The notes: generated by a model from the letters alone, not told the origin. A stretch of 64,000 nt of DNA from Calonectria ilicicola (GCA_020809705.1 CP085827.1:6696001-6760000); one strand, 5' to 3'. Positions 11,863-23,467 are shown, numbered from the stretch's first letter. Numbers and translations: made by a program.

Positions 11863-13392
11863 CTATTCAAAGACATTCCAGTCCAGGTACTCCACCAATG
11901 ATTTCATCTCAGCTTTAATTTCATCAATTTTCTTTTGATCAGCACTAGTGTCATCGATCACACAAGCTCTGACGCGGAACAAGGTCCGGCAGATTTCGGC
12001 ATTGACCGCCTTGAATGCGGCATGAATCAAACGGTCTATCTGTGTATTGAGAGGCATGGTTTGAATGTAAAAGCTCGCACAGCGTTCTTGAGCTGCCACA
12101 TCGCGGTACATCTTGTCGTCGACCGAATAGTCGATGTAGACTTCAAGCAGAAATTGAATGTGACTAGCCATGTCTTCAACAGAGTCAATGTCATTGGCCA
12201 TTTTTCGGATGCTGTCTCCATAACGGCGCACAACGAGGTCGGCAATGTCACGCCAGTTGATAGGAGATACGGGTGCATCGTACCGCTCCTTGATGATCCG
12301 AGAAAGATATGCCTTCACGGCAGCCATCTCCTCCTTGGTTGTACCCGTCAAACGCGGGTATTTAGAGTTCTCCCTGTCGGGGTTCGTCAAGTTGAGAGGG
12401 AAAAAGAATGCCGAGACCATGGAAGAGTAGTCTAAGATGGTGCGAGCCGAGCTGACCTCACGATGACGATCCTCTGGGTCCCGACGGAATCCTGGCCCTC
12501 CAGGGCCACCGGGGGGAGGGCCGCCTGGGCCATCAGGGGGAGGGCCACCAGGACTATCAGGAGGAAGGCCGCCAGGTCGCCCGGGTCGTCCATGTCGTAG
12601 TCGACCAGACTTCTCATCGGATCGCTGAAGCGATTGAATTTGTTCGAGGCCGTCGAAGAAATCGCACTTGATGATCTCAAAACCTGGGCTCTCGGTTCGG
12701 ATGACGCCTTGCAATCCCCAATCCTCACACATGCTGCACAATTCCTTGGCACGATCTTGCTCGCCAGGAGGGCCAAGTGCCCGATCAGCGTTGGTAGGCT
12801 TTTGCATTTGTTTGTCGCGAGTATCCCGCACGCCCCGCAAGAGATAGTCTTGGGTATCAATAACACCCGAGTTGCCTTTGTTGCCACTCATGCCGTCAAT
12901 GTATAAGAAGCGGAGGGGTCGTGTGGTGCGGTATGTGTGCAACCATCCATGCTGGCCCTCAGCAGGCTTGGACTCCAAGTCAGCTAGAGGAAGCTGCTCA
13001 CCGTGGTCTCGCTTGAGCTCTGTCGGTTGATCAGTATTCTTGGGGGGTGGGGGCGAAGGTGGACGGCCAGGCCGACGAGCACGTGCAAACATTTCAGCAT
13101 GTTCAATATCATAGGCGAGCCAATCTAACTCTGTTGGTGTCGCATTGCGATTGTTGCCGTGATAGAACATGGCGCCCTGAGGAACCGTGGCGAGGTAAAG
13201 AGACATGCCATTTGGGTGAACTATAGCACCCCATTTTCGCAGTGAATCGTAGACGGAATTGAAGATGTGCGGTCCTCGGCGAGCGGCGATTTCGGGGCGA
13301 GGACCAAACACCTCTCCAGGCAGGAGTTCGGCATGCGAAGGAGGGGCAGCCAAGGCTGCAAGAGCAGCGGCGATGAAAAGACGATATATCAT
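11863..13392 (-). CDS. Secreted protein of unknown function with Pro/Gly-rich linker
   Basis: Single exon, 509 residues. A signal peptide (about 1-21, ending SHA) precedes a domain with YHGNN at about residue 78 and a WLAYDIEHAEMFA segment shortly after. A low-complexity Pro/Gly linker (about 265-305) separates this from a predicted helical C-terminal half. Cysteines occur in both halves. The domain pattern (YHG near the start, then a strand and EHAE helix) recalls many secreted ascomycete proteins of unknown function. A remote likeness to ADP-ribosyltransferase folds crossed my mind, but no complete catalytic triad can be shown. It ends about 300 bp beyond the convergent sequon-repeat gene. 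Function not assigned. Confidence 0.85.
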   Translation of the reverse strand: MIYRLFIAAALAALAAPPSHAELLPGEVFGPRPEIAARRGPHIFNSVYDSLRKWGAIVHPNGMSLYLATVPQGAMFYHGNNRNATPTELDWLAYDIEHAEMFARARRPGRPPSPPPPKNTDQPTELKRDHGEQLPLADLESKPAEGQHGWLHTYRTTRPLRFLYIDGMSGNKGNSGVIDTQDYLLRGVRDTRDKQMQKPTNADRALGPPGEQDRAKELCSMCEDWGLQGVIRTESPGFEIIKCDFFDGLEQIQSLQRSDEKSGRLRHGRPGRPGGLPPDSPGGPPPDGPGGPPPGGPGGPGFRRDPEDRHREVSSARTILDYSSMVSAFFFPLNLTNPDRENSKYPRLTGTTKEEMAAVKAYLSRIIKERYDAPVSPINWRDIADLVVRRYGDSIRKMANDIDSVEDMASHIQFLLEVYIDYSVDDKMYRDVAAQERCASFYIQTMPLNTQIDRLIHAAFKAVNAEICRTLFRVRACVIDDTSADQKKIDEIKAEMKSLVEYLDWNVFE

Positions 13393-14276
13393 GAGGGAAA
13401 GTAATGGGAGGTAGTCGTGCCGTTCCTAGCTCTTGGAGTCTAAAAGGGGGGCACTAAGTCAGATGTCGGCGATGTGGCTCAAACCTCCTAAGCAAGTCTA
13501 AATCGCTGATACTGGTCGTCACATCAAAATCAACCTATGATGCATGGCATAATTATCTGATTCTAGAGCTCTGATAAAGAAAAGAAGAAAAGAAAATGCG
13601 AACCATCTCAAAGGCACTGGCGGCGAATGGCAACAAGCTGGATAAAATTAGACCCATGAGAACGCGCGTTCCAATCAAAGACCCCACTAAATTCAACCTG
13701 ATTCGACTACAATATTTCTCGCAACCAACCATGTAATTGCATGTATACTCAAACAATAAAATAATGCATGCTTTGGAACAAAAATCAGTAGCTGAATGAC
13801 TAAATGCAAGCAATGGCTTGTAGAGTCCAATATTTATTCTTGTCTTTTATTTCCATTGACCCCCACTTTGCAAGGTTGCTCTTGGAGTGGGTTTTAGACA
13901 AAAGCTGTAGGTATCTGTGCGCGACCGTTTGCGAAGCAACCAATAAAAGTCATTTCCAACACAATTTTTGAATCTAATTATTACATTATAAAATGCGCGT
14001 CGTTTGTAGGCGCACAAGGTGAGGTCATTAGCGCAGGAGACGCTAAGTGGATGCTTCTGTTGCGCCCAGCCTTCGATCACTTGTACAACATGCTCCTGTT
14101 CAATTGCTGAATGATGATTTCCAAGGTGAAAATGGATAAAAATGTTGGTTTGGCTAATAGATGAATCATGCCTTCAAAAAAGGAACTATGTGCTGCATCA
14201 GCAGTTTTATAGCTTTATCTCAACTATAGATTTAGGCTGTCCTCAACTCAAACATCTATCTATAAACTCCAGGTGT
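13393..14276. other. Intergenic region, no supported gene
   Basis: AT-rich spacer holding the promoter of the minus-strand secreted protein (just above 13392) and the 3' flank of the aldo-keto reductase. Open frames at 13553-13813 and 13847-14080 have no recognisable motif. Confidence 0.5.
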
Positions 14277-15314
14277 TTACCGGCGGTCATCCTTGTCAAA
14301 CTTTTCGTTCCACCAGATACGAGCATGCTTCTGATCACCAAGTTTAGAAATCTCGGCAACCTCTTCAGGAGTGAGCTTGAAAGAAGGTAACCTAGAGAGA
14401 TAACCCTCGAGCCTCGGAATTTTGGAGCTCGTGGTGATGGCAATGATATCTTGGTCCAAAATCCATCGTAGCCCAACATCAGAATCCGTCACATTGTACT
14501 GCTCCGCCAATTGGTTCCAATAGGGGTCAACAGGGCCACCCTTGGCGTTAGTGATAGGCGTAAGAGGACTGTAAGACTCGATGGCGATGTTGTGCTTCTT
14601 TAGGAAGGGAACCAGGTTTCCATGCTGGAGGTACGGGTGATATTCGATCTGGTTGATGGCGGGAGGGATTGTAGCCGTTTTCAGGAGAGTTTCGATGTGC
14701 TCCTCAAGGAAATTGGAAACACCGATGGACTTGGCTCGTCCGGATTTCTTGATAGTCTCCAATTGCGTCCATCTCTCCTGTAGCTCCTCTGCGCTATCTG
14801 CAAACCATGGACCATGTAGGAGGTAGAGGTCTACGTACTCAAGTCCCAACCTCTGGAGAGAAAGGTCAAAAGCTTCAATGGCGTCCTTTTTCTGGTTGGC
14901 ATTAATCTTAGTGGTAACGTAGAGTTCTTCCCGTGGTATTCCGGCAGCCTTGATGGCAGCACCAAGTTCTCGCTCATTGCCATATACTGAGAGATCAGTT
15001 AGTGTAATGAATACGTAAATACTAAGCCTCACTAACCCTCGGCTCCGTCAAGATGACGGTATCCACTAAGAATAGCCTGCTTGGTAAGCTCAACTAAGTC
15101 ATTGTCGATGGGTGCATTAGGATCGTTCTTGTAGTTGGCCGTTCCAAGGCCATACGCAAGCTAAGCATCTGGCCGTTAGCTGAATTGACGCGGCCGTTCG
15201 CCCCGTAATCCTTGTCGGCTATGTCGGGATTCTCAGAGGGTCAGCACGTACCACCGGAATCTCATTGCCGTCATTCAGTTTAATGTGGGGGATAGTTAGT
15301 GGAACTCCAGCCAT
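14277..15314 (-). CDS. Aldo-keto reductase, AKR3-like
   Basis: Three exons on the minus strand, 15314-15252, 15160-15037 and 14986-14277, give 298 residues in a continuous frame. The catalytic tetrad is visible: Asp in HLDGAE, Tyr in VYGNE, Lys in VTTKI and His in LLHGPW. GVSNF and NQIEYHP are family signatures, and the cofactor segment near the C-terminus reads AITTSSK. The family makes soluble TIM-barrel NADPH-dependent carbonyl reductases; yeast relatives reduce alpha-keto amides and 2-dehydropantolactone. The Zn2Cys6 gene starts divergently 816 bp away, so shared regulation is possible. Introns have GCTAAC- and ACTAAC-like branch sites. Confidence 0.93.
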
Positions 15315-16130
15315 GATGTGAGATTTTGTTGAGGTAACCTGAATAGAGGGGAGACTGATCAATAAACTGGTCAACTGAGAGGCTTGATGCAGCGAGACTT
15401 GTCAGTATTAATAGAAGCAATGAAGAGGGGAAGTGAGGAGATGGATTGACAAGAAATGATTGACAATAGAGTGGGACCATTGCGTTCTTTTTGGAACGTG
15501 ACCCGCTAGCGAAAGATTTGTCAATCACGGAGCATTGACATGGCGACCTACTGTACTCTGTAAAATTGTTTGTTTCTTCCCCTCAGCAACCAAAATGAAT
15601 TGAATTATCCGGATGTGAAAATTCATGAGCGAAATTGATCTACTGGCTTGTTCATATGTCACTGCCTACCCTACTTCCCTCAAAAATGAAGCAAAACAAA
15701 ACGTAGGAGAATTCCGAAATTCCGTTTCCGTTGCTCCGCCCGCGAAGGCTCACAAAAAATCTCCAATGAGCGTTTAATAAGTGTCGATCCCCGCGTTATT
15801 TCCTTTGCGCTTCTTTGGCTAGGAAACGGCCCCGAAAATATAAGTATCAACTATCGATGAAATACAACTCTATCGTGGCTGATAAATCCGCGTTTTGTTC
15901 AGACTGCATCCCATTTTTCAGAAATAAAAACTCCTGGTAGATTTTTTTTTTTTTTATGTAAGCACGTGATTTTTAGGCCGAACCGGACATAAAGACAGTG
16001 TGGTTAACGGCGGTTTACGAGCGACGGGTTTGGGGATGACTACTCTAGGCCATCCACCCAATCAAGGCCCATGAGGTAGTGCGACCTTAAAAATATGCGC
16101 TGAGGATCTGGCTGACGGCTTCTTGGGGTC
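15315..16130. promoter_or_regulatory. Divergent intergenic region between AKR and Zn2Cys6 gene
   Basis: This 816-bp spacer should hold both promoters. Three TTCCG words occur at 15712, 15720 and 15726, the first two exactly 8 bp apart. A 14-nt T run lies at 15942-15955. No gene is supported inside. Confidence 0.45.
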
Positions 16131-18104
16131 ATGGCATACCAAGCACCAATGCGCCCCATCACAAGGGTTCGCGATCGCCTCGCTTGCACCGAATGTCGGC
16201 GGCGCAAACTAAAGTGCGACCGGATTACGCCTTGCAGCAGCTGCGTGCGGCGAGGAAATCCGTCAGCATGCGGGTACCAGCGAGAGAGCGGGAGCTTGGA
16301 AGACGAGCGAGAGCGGCGTGTCCAAGCCGAACAGCGTCTGGAACATCTGGAAAAGCTTGTGCATCAGCTGGCCACCCAGCAAGCACAGACACGAACGCAA
16401 ACGCAGATACAGACGTCGTACCAATCCGCTCCCAATGACGATCTCGTCTATAATGGCTCCACACACTGGTCGGCCATGCTTCAAGACATCCAAGCTTTGC
16501 GGTCCACGATAACCCCGGCTGACGAAACCGAGAGCGAACCCCCAGAGCCAGACACGCCCACGGAGGACTCGGGAATACATCTCCTGTTCGGCATCGTCCC
16601 ATCAGACCACTTGACCTTTGCACAAATTCTTGCCCGCTACCTCCCGTCCAGGCAAGAGACCGATCGATTGACGGCCGCCTATTTCCGGCACAAAGCCGTT
16701 GCTGCACCTTTCATCCATCTCGCTCAGTTTCGACGGCTTTATCAAGCCTTCTGGACCTCTCCAACCAGCGCCCCTCCTCTTTGGACTTCGCTTTTATTCT
16801 CCATTTGCCACATTGCTTTCAGTGCTCACCAAAGGTTATCCTCAAACTCATCGCCAAGCAGCCACTTCTCTCTCGCTTCTGCTCACTGCCTTACGCTTGG
16901 CTTCTACTTTCGCCCACAGCCCTTTGCCGTTGAAGCGCTCCTTCTCTTTACACAAGCTCAATGCATCACCTCCATCGAACTTCCTCCGGATCTTGGGCCT
17001 CTCTTTGGCTCGCTCATTCGATTAGCAACCCAGATGGGTTATCATCGGGATCCTGACTTGCATAGGCCCCACAAGTTCACCCCTTTTGAAGCTGAAATGC
17101 GGAGGAGGACATGGTCGCTAGCCATGCAACTTGATTTATTGGTGTCGTTTCACTTAGGTCTTCCAACCAATGTACAGTTCCCTATGTGGGATACTAGACC
17201 ACCCCGGGCTGTCACAGACGCAGAGCTGCGCGAGGATATGTCTGAACTGCCGCCAGAGAGGATGGAGTTGACCGACATATTATTCTATGTTGTAAAGCAC
17301 CGATGCATAGAAGTATTTGGGAAAATACTACGACATGCATTAGCTATTCAGCATCAGATCCATGAAATCAATGGCCAAAAGCTACCTCAAAAAGAAGAAG
17401 TCGACACTCTAGATGCCGAAATCCGTAGTGTCTACGCCGCCATACCCGAAGAGTTACAGTCCAAGAATATTTCTGATTCGGTTTTTGATTCGCCCACAAT
17501 AATTGTGTCTCGATTTTGCGTATCAAATCTTTATAACAAGTGTCTATGTGTGCTTCATAGACAGTATGTGGTCCTCGGAAGGGCAGAGAGCATCTCGGTG
17601 TGCTGGGAATCTTCAAAAGCCATCTTGAACGATATGATTGACTTATCTGGTGAATTTGAGCCTGGTGGACAGATGGAGACAGAGGCATGGTTCATGAGCA
17701 GTCTAACATGGCACGATTTCCTCATCGGTGCAACTGCGCTATGTCTGGTGCTGTGCACGCTGAAGCGCAGTGGACAGATCTCAGTCGAAGATATCGAGTT
17801 GCTGAAGAGGGCAAGATCCGTTTTCGCGAAACAGGTGTCAAAAAAAACCCGAGATGCTGGGAGGGTGGTTGCCGTGATCGATGCTACAGTCCTCCATGTT
17901 GCAAGTAATGGGGTTATTTTAAACAATAACGCGTCTGTGGCTGCTCCAGATTTGGACACACCCTCCCATGATAGGGAGAACTCCAACCAAATGACAGCAT
18001 CAGAAAACTCATGGGCATCTGAAGGCTTTAATATAACAAATGAGCCACTCGACGACCCAACTTGGGACTATCTTGAACAATTTCTAGACCTTGAGGCGCG
18101 GTAG
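16131..18104 (+). CDS. Zn2Cys6 transcription factor with fungal-specific middle domain
   Basis: Single exon, 657 residues. The six zinc-binding cysteines lie at residues 19, 22, 29, 35, 38 and 47 (CTECRRRKLKCD, then CSSC and the final C). A short acidic/basic helix with heptad character at about 58-85 is the usual dimerisation coiled coil. From about 170 to 520 the sequence fits the fungal-specific transcription factor domain, including a QMGYHRDPDLH segment and RRRTWSLAMQLD. It should be a nuclear DNA-binding regulator recognising CGG-type half sites. It is divergent from the aldo-keto reductase, which makes that gene a candidate target. Confidence 0.95.
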   Translation: MAYQAPMRPITRVRDRLACTECRRRKLKCDRITPCSSCVRRGNPSACGYQRESGSLEDERERRVQAEQRLEHLEKLVHQLATQQAQTRTQTQIQTSYQSAPNDDLVYNGSTHWSAMLQDIQALRSTITPADETESEPPEPDTPTEDSGIHLLFGIVPSDHLTFAQILARYLPSRQETDRLTAAYFRHKAVAAPFIHLAQFRRLYQAFWTSPTSAPPLWTSLLFSICHIAFSAHQRLSSNSSPSSHFSLASAHCLTLGFYFRPQPFAVEALLLFTQAQCITSIELPPDLGPLFGSLIRLATQMGYHRDPDLHRPHKFTPFEAEMRRRTWSLAMQLDLLVSFHLGLPTNVQFPMWDTRPPRAVTDAELREDMSELPPERMELTDILFYVVKHRCIEVFGKILRHALAIQHQIHEINGQKLPQKEEVDTLDAEIRSVYAAIPEELQSKNISDSVFDSPTIIVSRFCVSNLYNKCLCVLHRQYVVLGRAESISVCWESSKAILNDMIDLSGEFEPGGQMETEAWFMSSLTWHDFLIGATALCLVLCTLKRSGQISVEDIELLKRARSVFAKQVSKKTRDAGRVVAVIDATVLHVASNGVILNNNASVAAPDLDTPSHDRENSNQMTASENSWASEGFNITNEPLDDPTWDYLEQFLDLEAR

Positions 18105-19013
18105 TGTGTACCGCCATATTCCTTCCATGAGGCCACTGGTAACATTCCAACAGGGAAAAACCATTGCAAATGGTTCAATCGACGGATCCAAGTGTTGCAG
18201 GATGTGCGCTGAGGAAGCGATCTTACAAACGGCTATCCACTTTTTCATAATTCTGATCGAACCCGCTACTTCTCTTTTGGCTCAAGATGAATAATTCATC
18301 CCAAAATGCTATTGGTTGCAGTTGGTACCAAGAGCACTTGGATTAATTCGTAGAACAACATCTCACCCCACTTTTCAAATTTGATGGTTTACATTCTTTC
18401 GGCAAAATTGAGTTCCATCAGAGAATGTACTGCCTTGGACATCATGGACATAATTATCATAGAACAGGTTAGGATAAAGACCCACATATGACGGCTTCCC
18501 TGAGTGGCTGATGCTCACTACTAATTCCACTGAGGCCCTTTCTAGGCCCGTATGGGCATAGTACTAATGTAATTATTTCAGATGGATTCTGCTCCAACCA
18601 GGAAACATGGGCTCATCAGTACATACAATGAATGAGTCTTCATTCTGCCAGGACTGGGTATCCCTTCGACAGTATCAATTAAATGTTAGGAAAACCAAAG
18701 TCAAATAATATATTGACAATCTTGATTTACCTAAAACTTTTACTTTCCTGAAATTGTAACATGTATTTTGTCCACGGCTCCGCAAACACCCCTTTGCAAT
18801 CTTTTCGGTGGTGCGGAGATAGCGGCCGAGATGTCGATCACTAGCCAGCCCCCCACTGTGGGGTTACCGGCCGAGAAATGCATTCATGGCAACGAGCAAA
18901 GATATATAACATGAGAAATTGCTCCGAATTTTAATTGCTCTTTTCATCCTCGTTCTATCATAAAAATCGACTGCCACGCCATTTTGCAACTTGAAATCAT
19001 CCCTCTTTACAAT
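18105..19013. other. Intergenic region with SDR promoter
   Basis: No supported gene. A TATATAA box at 18903-18909 lies about 105 bp before the ATG of the downstream SDR and is a reasonable core promoter element. Confidence 0.5.
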
Positions 19014-19829
19014 ATGGCCGCCGCCAACTCCAAAGTCGTCTTCATCACTGGCGCCAATACAGGCATTGGATATCAAATTGTCCGTGCCCTTGCTTCATCT
19101 TCACTGCCATACACGGTTCTTCTTGGCGGGCGCTCCCTGTCTAAGGCTGAAGCTGCCACCCAATCCCTAGCTGCTGAATTCCCATCCACCAAGAGCACCA
19201 TCACTCCTATTCAAATCGATATTGAAAATGACGCCTCTATTTACGCTGCTTACGAAACAGTCAAGGCCACCTATGGCCGATTGGATGCTCTCGTGAACAA
19301 CGCTGGAGCTCAATTTGACCAGCAGCTCACTACTGGTAACATGACTATGCGTGAAGTTTGGGATGCTTCGTGGCGTGTCAATACAACGAGTACGCACGTT
19401 ATGACACATGCCTTTATTCCTCTGATTCTTCAGTCATCCGACCCTCGCCTATTGTTTGTTACAAGTGGAACTTCAACGCTGGCCGGAAGCAGTGACATAA
19501 ACATCCCAATAAACGCTATTCCTGGGCCCGGATGGCCAAAAAAGGACCTCAGCGCAGTGGCAAGCATCCCAGCATACCGAAGCAGCAAGACTGGCATGAA
19601 CATGATGATGCGGGAGTGGCATCGCCTGCTAAGTGAGGATGGCGTCAAAGTATGGTGCATCAGTCCTGGATTTTTGGCCACGGGCCTGGGCGGAAATCAA
19701 GATGCAAACAAGCAAAACGGCGGTGGAGATCCGGCCCTTGGAGGGACTTTTATTCGCTCTGTTTTGGAGGGGGAGAGGGATGAGGATGTTGGAAAGGTAG
19801 TCTCTAGAGCTGGAGTACAGCCTTGGTAA
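19014..19829 (+). CDS. Short-chain dehydrogenase/reductase, carbonyl-reductase-like
   Basis: Single exon, 271 residues from the Met at 19014 (MAAANSK); an in-frame Met ten codons upstream is possible but would displace the Rossmann motif TGANTGIG. NNAG is intact (LVNNAGAQ), the Ser lies in VTSGTS and the catalytic pair is YRSSK. The sheet pattern and an SPGFLATGLGG stretch fit carbonyl-reductase-type SDRs, which use NADPH on aldehydes and ketones. The 3' end converges on an aldo-keto reductase only 66 bp away. Substrate unknown. Confidence 0.92.
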   Translation: MAAANSKVVFITGANTGIGYQIVRALASSSLPYTVLLGGRSLSKAEAATQSLAAEFPSTKSTITPIQIDIENDASIYAAYETVKATYGRLDALVNNAGAQFDQQLTTGNMTMREVWDASWRVNTTSTHVMTHAFIPLILQSSDPRLLFVTSGTSTLAGSSDINIPINAIPGPGWPKKDLSAVASIPAYRSSKTGMNMMMREWHRLLSEDGVKVWCISPGFLATGLGGNQDANKQNGGGDPALGGTFIRSVLEGERDEDVGKVVSRAGVQPW

Positions 19830-19895
19830 ATGGGTGGACAAGTCATAATTTTACAACAGATATTTATTGACTATATAGTTAAATCCAGGCCCAAA

Positions 19896-21195
19896 TTATT
19901 CCGTGTGCGATTGATATGGCTTCTAAATATTAGCTCGTTTACTTTCTGTATAGTTTTATATGATCTTACCGGAGCTTTGGGCGGAGCATCAACCCAGGCG
20001 GCCATTTGATATTGGTGATGGGACAGCGTCAAGCCAAGATTATATGGCTGCGGGCTGTTATAGCTAAAAAGAAAACTCATTGGGAAGCCAGGATCAAAGG
20101 AAGATGCTGAATGGATTTTACCAACATCATCTTTTGTCAGTTCAATTCGCAGCGCATCGGGCATAGCTTGGATATGGGCAATTGTGTTGACACCCACAAT
20201 AGGGAACACAAAAGTGGATTGATGAAACAGATACGCAAGTGCCTGCGAATGATTTAGTGAGTGAATTACTTGAATGATAAAAGGTACACACTATTGCTTG
20301 CACCGTGGTATTTTTCTCGGTCGCGAGTCTCTCCAGTGCATCGCAAATGGCAATATCTGGGCTAGCCTCATGTCCCTGGCGGAGGTCAGGGTTAGTTGCC
20401 ACTTGTTCCCTCTGCTCAGCCGAGAGAATTTGACCTCCTCCAAGGGCAGCCCAGGGGATAATGGCCATCCCCTGGTCTTCGCACATGGGAATGATCTCGG
20501 CTTCCATATCTCTGTATGCAGCGTTCCAACGGCCCTGATAGACCGAAAAAGGAGTCAGGCCATTGGCACGAGCATCTTAGACATGTCAGCTTCATCAAAT
20601 TGACTGGTTTTCATTACTCACATGCATTTGCCTTGACAACAACCCAAGCGGGAGTATCCGAAATTCCGAGGTATAAAACTTCCTTAGCCATTATGTGTGA
20701 ATGCAACCCTCGCATCACTTCCTCTACCGAGGTGCCAAAGTCCCACCAATGAACATACAAAATATCGATATAATCAGTCCTTAGTTTTTTTAGGCTATCT
20801 CTGACAGATATGTGCATACTTTTGACAGAGTTCCCTGTAAAGTTACTTTGTAGATGCTCGTTCTCTCTGTTGTATGCCCGATAGCCAGCAGTGTACTTTG
20901 TTGCAATGACCATCTGATCTCTGACACCGCGCGACTCCATCCAATCCCCGATCAATTTCTCTGATTCTTCAGAATTGTAAATGTTAGCTGTGTCAATAAA
21001 ATTTCCACCAAGCGCAAAATATGCATCTAACAAGATGTTTGGATCTTCATTTTTGCCAAAGATGGAGCTCCATGAACTCCCAATGCTAATTCCCCCAAGG
21101 CACAATGGGGATACCTTGACCGCGGCATTTGGGGACAAAATTCGGTGCAGACCGAGTAAAGTCTTGGGCTTCGGAGGGGGCTGGAACATGGACAT
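19896..21195 (-). CDS. Aldo-keto reductase, AKR9 (aryl-alcohol/norsolorinic acid reductase) type
   Basis: Four exons on the minus strand: 21195-20622, 20575-20292, 20242-19970 and 19922-19896, giving 385 residues, the usual AKR9 length. Reading through the last intron would instead end at 19871 with 409 residues; the spliced form has a GCTAAT branch site and is preferred. Catalytic residues: Asp in FIDTANIY, Tyr in the same motif, Lys in IATKY and His in YVHWWD. Exon 2 acceptor is AAG. Relatives reduce aryl aldehydes or serve in polyketide clusters, but there is no polyketide synthase in this window. Confidence 0.9.
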
Positions 21196-21632
21196 ATTGA
21201 GTAGGTTGGCTGAGAATGAAATGGCTGGCGAGTGAGTCCAACCTTGCCTTTAAGTAAATACATCTTGAGCAGTTTTGCAGTGTAATTGATCAAGATGACA
21301 CTTTTCTATCAATAGAATATGCAACTAGCTGACATTTAAGACATTGGAGCCATTATTAAACCAGGCAAGAAACGATCCGGGTTGGTTGGTTGTATTCTCC
21401 TTGTCAAGGAGCACAAACGGCCCAGAATTATCTGCTCTACCCCAGTATGCGACTTGCTGACACGGTGGGGCTGATCGCTGAGCATGAAGCCAATAGTTAT
21501 TGTTTTAGATGATTCCATTAAATGCTAGTGACATATTTCTTGGCTGTCCAATGACATGCACGCCTCATGGCCGCATGGGAGAGGCATCTGCAGACTTGAT
21601 TCACGTCTCAACCTAAACAAACTTATTCTTCA
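21196..21632. other. Intergenic region, no supported gene
   Basis: Spacer upstream of the minus-strand AKR9 gene and downstream of the bZIP-like gene. No conserved frame or repeat seen. Confidence 0.5.
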
Positions 21633-22680
21633 TTAAAATACAATACGCTTTTCGCTTCTTCTCTCGCGCCAATAGTTCGTCGCTTTGAGCATCTCATCAC
21701 ACCCTTCCAATAACCATGCCCATTTTCGGAGCAGCGTGGGCCCGATCTCCCACCCTCGCGGATCCCAAGGTTCACCCCAGACTATGAGAAAGGCGCTATC
21801 TGACCCGGCGCAGTCACCAATCTCAACGGAATCCATGCAAAGCTCGTCTTCAAAGTCTTCTGAAGCTTGAATCGCGAATAAAATGTTGTCTCGAAATCTA
21901 GGCAGCGGGAAAAGGTCAATCCACGGATGATGAGCAACGGAAAGTTGTAACTGTGTTGGAAAAAGCGAGTCTGGACATGGAACAGTAGAAACTGAACCCA
22001 AATCATTCATCCGCATCACGCCTAGTCCTGGTCCTTCCTGGCAAAAGGGAGATATCGTGTCGCAGGCCAACCATGCTTCAGAGACGCCCAGCTTAGCCGC
22101 GTTGTGACACATGGCGTAGAAAAGGTTGAGCCCAAGAAGGGTGGGGAGTTGCTTTAGTCGAAGCGCTCCATTTGCATACTCGGCATAGGCTTGCTGTGCA
22201 AAATTCTCATACATGAGTCGTCTATTCTTGTTGTAAAAACACTTCATCTGTGGAGCATCCTGTGAGTTTCCCAACTGAAGCAATAAAGCTGGTTCGACTT
22301 CGGCAAATACACCGTCAGTTGTAATTGTATGATTCGCTTGCGGGCTAGAATTTCCACTTGGAACGCTTTGGGTGGGAACCTGTGCATTTCTTCTCCCTGG
22401 TAAGTAATCAGACATGCTTTCCATCTCCATTTGGCATATTCATTTCGCATCCATAGCAGAACTTACGGCGGGCCCGCTGGTTGAGGCGGTTTTGAAGTCT
22501 CCTCCGCTGCGCCGTGCTTGTGACCCCAGTCCAGTCCTCTTTTCGGTTACGAGCTTCCGAACGCTGAGGCATTTGCTGTACCTCAATAAGTTTCCGATCG
22601 TCATCTAGAGGGTCCATTTTTAAGCATGCAAGTCCTTTGAGACTGGCACCTTGATGATTGCTCAAGTTTTTGACCTCCAA
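21633..22680 (-). CDS. bZIP-like regulator (DUF3425 type)
   Basis: Two exons on the minus strand, 22680-22467 and 22396-21633. A basic region of bZIP form (QRRRLQNRLNQRARR, then RRNAQ after the splice) spans the intron and is followed not by a regular leucine zipper but by a long region with the features of DUF3425 proteins: an aromatic-rich helix bundle and a terminal WAWLLEGCDEMLKATNYWR. The total is about 325 residues from Met 22680; the Met at 22617 (MDPLDDD) is equally acceptable and would remove 21 residues. The intron has a CTTAC branch site. It is probably nuclear. Targets unknown; the neighbouring reductases are candidates only by position. Confidence 0.85.
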
Positions 22681-23453
22681 CGCAAAGCGTCATGGCATGC
22701 CTATTTATCATGCAACCTGCTGACATGTTAGTGCAGGCTGGAGGTACCGAGATGCGCACAGAACTTGGCTTAGGCTTTGTGTACCTTTCCAGGAGAAAAA
22801 GTGTGGATCTAGATGGCTCCACTTTGGGTCAGCAGGTTGCATTAGTGTCACTTCGGCTCAACTGAGGCGATATGACCAAGCACGAGTCAAGGAGCAATTG
22901 AAACGTGGCTGTCGAAGGCCGCAAACTCGTGATCGTTTGATTATGAACCTGCTTAAAGAAGGAGAGTCTTGCAATACGGTGAATTCCGCATACCACAAAC
23001 AATGCGACCATCTTCGCAAAACCTGGACACCACGCACAGTTCGTGAGCCCTTCCATTGATGCCTTCTTGCACTGCCAGCCATCAAATTTGGCTTAGTAAT
23101 TCCACTAGTCAGGCAAGACGCAAGGGCATTCCGGATGGCTAGCCTCTTTCGGTCTAGACATCCAATTTATCAAGGCTCAGAATTAAAGCACTGCAGTCTG
23201 TACTTGGCTTCATTCACCAGACTCATTTGCACAGCCACAATCCCTACCTCAGATACTATTCTCTATTCTAGTTATGTCATTCCGGAAGCGATATCAGTCA
23301 GAATCATCAGTCAGCAACCACCGCAGCTCATATGACTTCTATTTCCACCATTCTTTCCTTAAACGACCCTGACGCTCACCATGAAATTAATTGCTACGAA
23401 GGGATCCACTTGTCACTAATTTAATCTGAATACGTAGCGGGAAAATTGCAAAT
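22681..23453. other. Intergenic region, no supported gene
   Basis: Overlapping short frames (22829-23085 minus, 23135-23335 plus) lack any motif. This is the upstream flank of the bZIP-like gene and the left flank of mobile element copy A. Confidence 0.45.
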
Positions 23454-23467
23454 ACATTGAGGTTGCT
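23454..23467. repeat. Target-site duplication of copy A, left
   Basis: ACATTGAGGTTGCT, identical over 14 bp to 24048-24061. The match starts and stops exactly here; neighbouring bases differ. Confidence 0.75.
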
